From contig QMYO01000098.1 in the NCBI GenBank assembly GCA_003662715.1, forward strand, positions 1-6,506: a DNA stretch of 6,506 nt. The letters are read 5' to 3'. This document shows positions 6,062 to 6,506 of this stretch, piece after piece (position 1 is the stretch's first letter; each line of letters begins with the position of its first letter). The position numbers were made by a program, and so were the translations under genes. The notes beneath the pieces were generated by a model. That model saw nothing but the letters and a program-made list of their open reading frames with translations, did not search any database and was not told the origin of the DNA. Source of the DNA: Candidatus Bathyarchaeota archaeon. Lineage in GTDB: Archaea; Thermoproteota; Bathyarchaeia; Bathyarchaeales; Bathyarchaeaceae.

Positions 6062-6506
6062 TTGTGTGGATACATGGGGAAAATTTTACGAGTCAATCTA
6101 ACAAACGAAAAGGTTTCCGTGCAGGATCTTCCAGACGAAATTGCAGAAATGTATCTTGGCGGTTCAGGATTAGCCGCAAAAATAATCCATGATGAGATGC
6201 CCCGTGGCGTCGCTCCCTTCGATCCGGAAGCGCTACTAATATTTGCTACTGGCCCATTGACCGGCACCGCGGTTCCATCCAGCGGCAGAATCGCTGTCGC
6301 CGCTAGATCTCCACTCGGAATATGGGGTGAATCCCATGCCGGCGGAATGTTTGGGCCCAACCTAAAAAAGGCCGGCTTTGACGCAATTGTAATATCTGGA
6401 AAAGCGAAAAAACCCGTTTATCTATGGATTTCTGACGGCAAAGTTGAATTCAGAGACGCCGAAAAACTGTGGGGAAAAGATGTCTACGAAACTTACGATG
6501 CCATAA
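6062..6506 (+). CDS. Aldehyde:ferredoxin oxidoreductase, N-terminal part (runs off the window)
   Basis: The 148 codons present match the N-terminal domain of the tungsten/molybdenum-bispterin AOR family, which oxidises aldehydes to carboxylates and reduces ferredoxin. Seen in order are GYMGKILRVNLT (3-14), YLGGSGLAAKII (31-42), IFATGPLTGTAVPSSGR (60-76) and GESHAGGMFGPNLKKAGFDA (89-108), followed by IVISGKAKKPVYLW. The SGR and HAGG segments correspond to pterin-cofactor contact regions of Pyrococcus AOR. The [4Fe-4S] cysteines lie in the C-terminal two thirds and are outside the window, so intactness cannot be judged. I place the start at TTG 6062 (GAGGG at 6048-6052, 9 nt upstream), which gives MCGYMGKIL, the usual AOR beginning. 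ATG 6053 is in frame but abuts the GAGGG, and ATG 6074 would cut into the conserved GYxGK. The subfamily (AOR, FOR, GAPOR, WOR4/5-like) cannot be assigned from this fragment. Confidence 0.87.
   Translation, partial: MCGYMGKILRVNLTNEKVSVQDLPDEIAEMYLGGSGLAAKIIHDEMPRGVAPFDPEALLIFATGPLTGTAVPSSGRIAVAARSPLGIWGESHAGGMFGPNLKKAGFDAIVISGKAKKPVYLWISDGKVEFRDAEKLWGKDVYETYDAI

Noticed and set aside
6007..6360. 117-codon open frame on the minus strand across the AOR start
   Set aside because: The plus strand encodes an unmistakable AOR N-terminus here; the antisense frame is low-complexity Ser/Pro/Ala sequence without family marks.
1..6506. CRISPR array, insertion sequence or other mobile element
   Set aside because: No regularly spaced repeats, transposase or integrase reading frames, or terminal inverted repeats are seen; all genes are metabolic and co-oriented.

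Overview
The window looks like a piece of an archaeal chromosome. Start sites are preceded by GGTG or GGAGGG motifs, usually 5-8 nt away, which match the archaeal 16S tail. TTG starts are used alongside ATG, and TTTAAAT/TTTTAATATAA boxes stand where TATA elements would sit. The gene content (an MtrH-type tetrahydropterin methyltransferase and a tungsten/molybdenum aldehyde:ferredoxin oxidoreductase) fits an anaerobic archaeon with C1-pterin metabolism. A Bathyarchaeia-like Thermoproteota is my best guess, but this is inference from gene content and cannot be settled from the window.

Layout (all genes on +): 1-176, upstream region with a candidate promoter; 177-1085, stand-alone MtrH homologue; 1086-1177, short gap with a perfect inverted repeat abutting a TATA-like box; 1178-2518, PreA/dihydroorotate dehydrogenase-like flavoprotein with a C-terminal 2x[4Fe-4S] ferredoxin domain; 2519-2708, intergenic region with a pyrimidine tract and a second perfect inverted repeat; 2709-3767, Ldh2-type (malate/lactate/ureidoglycolate) NAD(P)-dependent dehydrogenase; 3844-4767, conserved predicted TIM-barrel protein of the kind I recall being labelled U32 peptidase-like; 4784-5617, creatininase-family metal amidohydrolase; 5621-5989, single-domain cupin; 6062 to the window end, N-terminal part of an aldehyde ferredoxin oxidoreductase.

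The 3844-5989 trio is tightly packed (gaps of 16 and 3 nt) and is almost certainly co-transcribed. The other genes have 70-190 nt gaps and may have their own promoters, but the shared direction suggests one functional neighbourhood. As a set, a C-N amidohydrolase, a pyrimidine/dihydroorotate-dehydrogenase-like reductase or oxidase, an Ldh2-family dehydrogenase (a family that includes ureidoglycolate dehydrogenase), a cupin, an aldehyde oxidoreductase and a methyl-tetrahydropterin methyltransferase would suit anaerobic breakdown of a methylated cyclic amide or ureide. In that model ring opening is followed by ferredoxin-linked oxidation and methyl transfer to a tetrahydropterin. This pathway is a hypothesis; no single gene here fixes the substrate. 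I found no mobile elements, CRISPR arrays, tRNA or rRNA genes.
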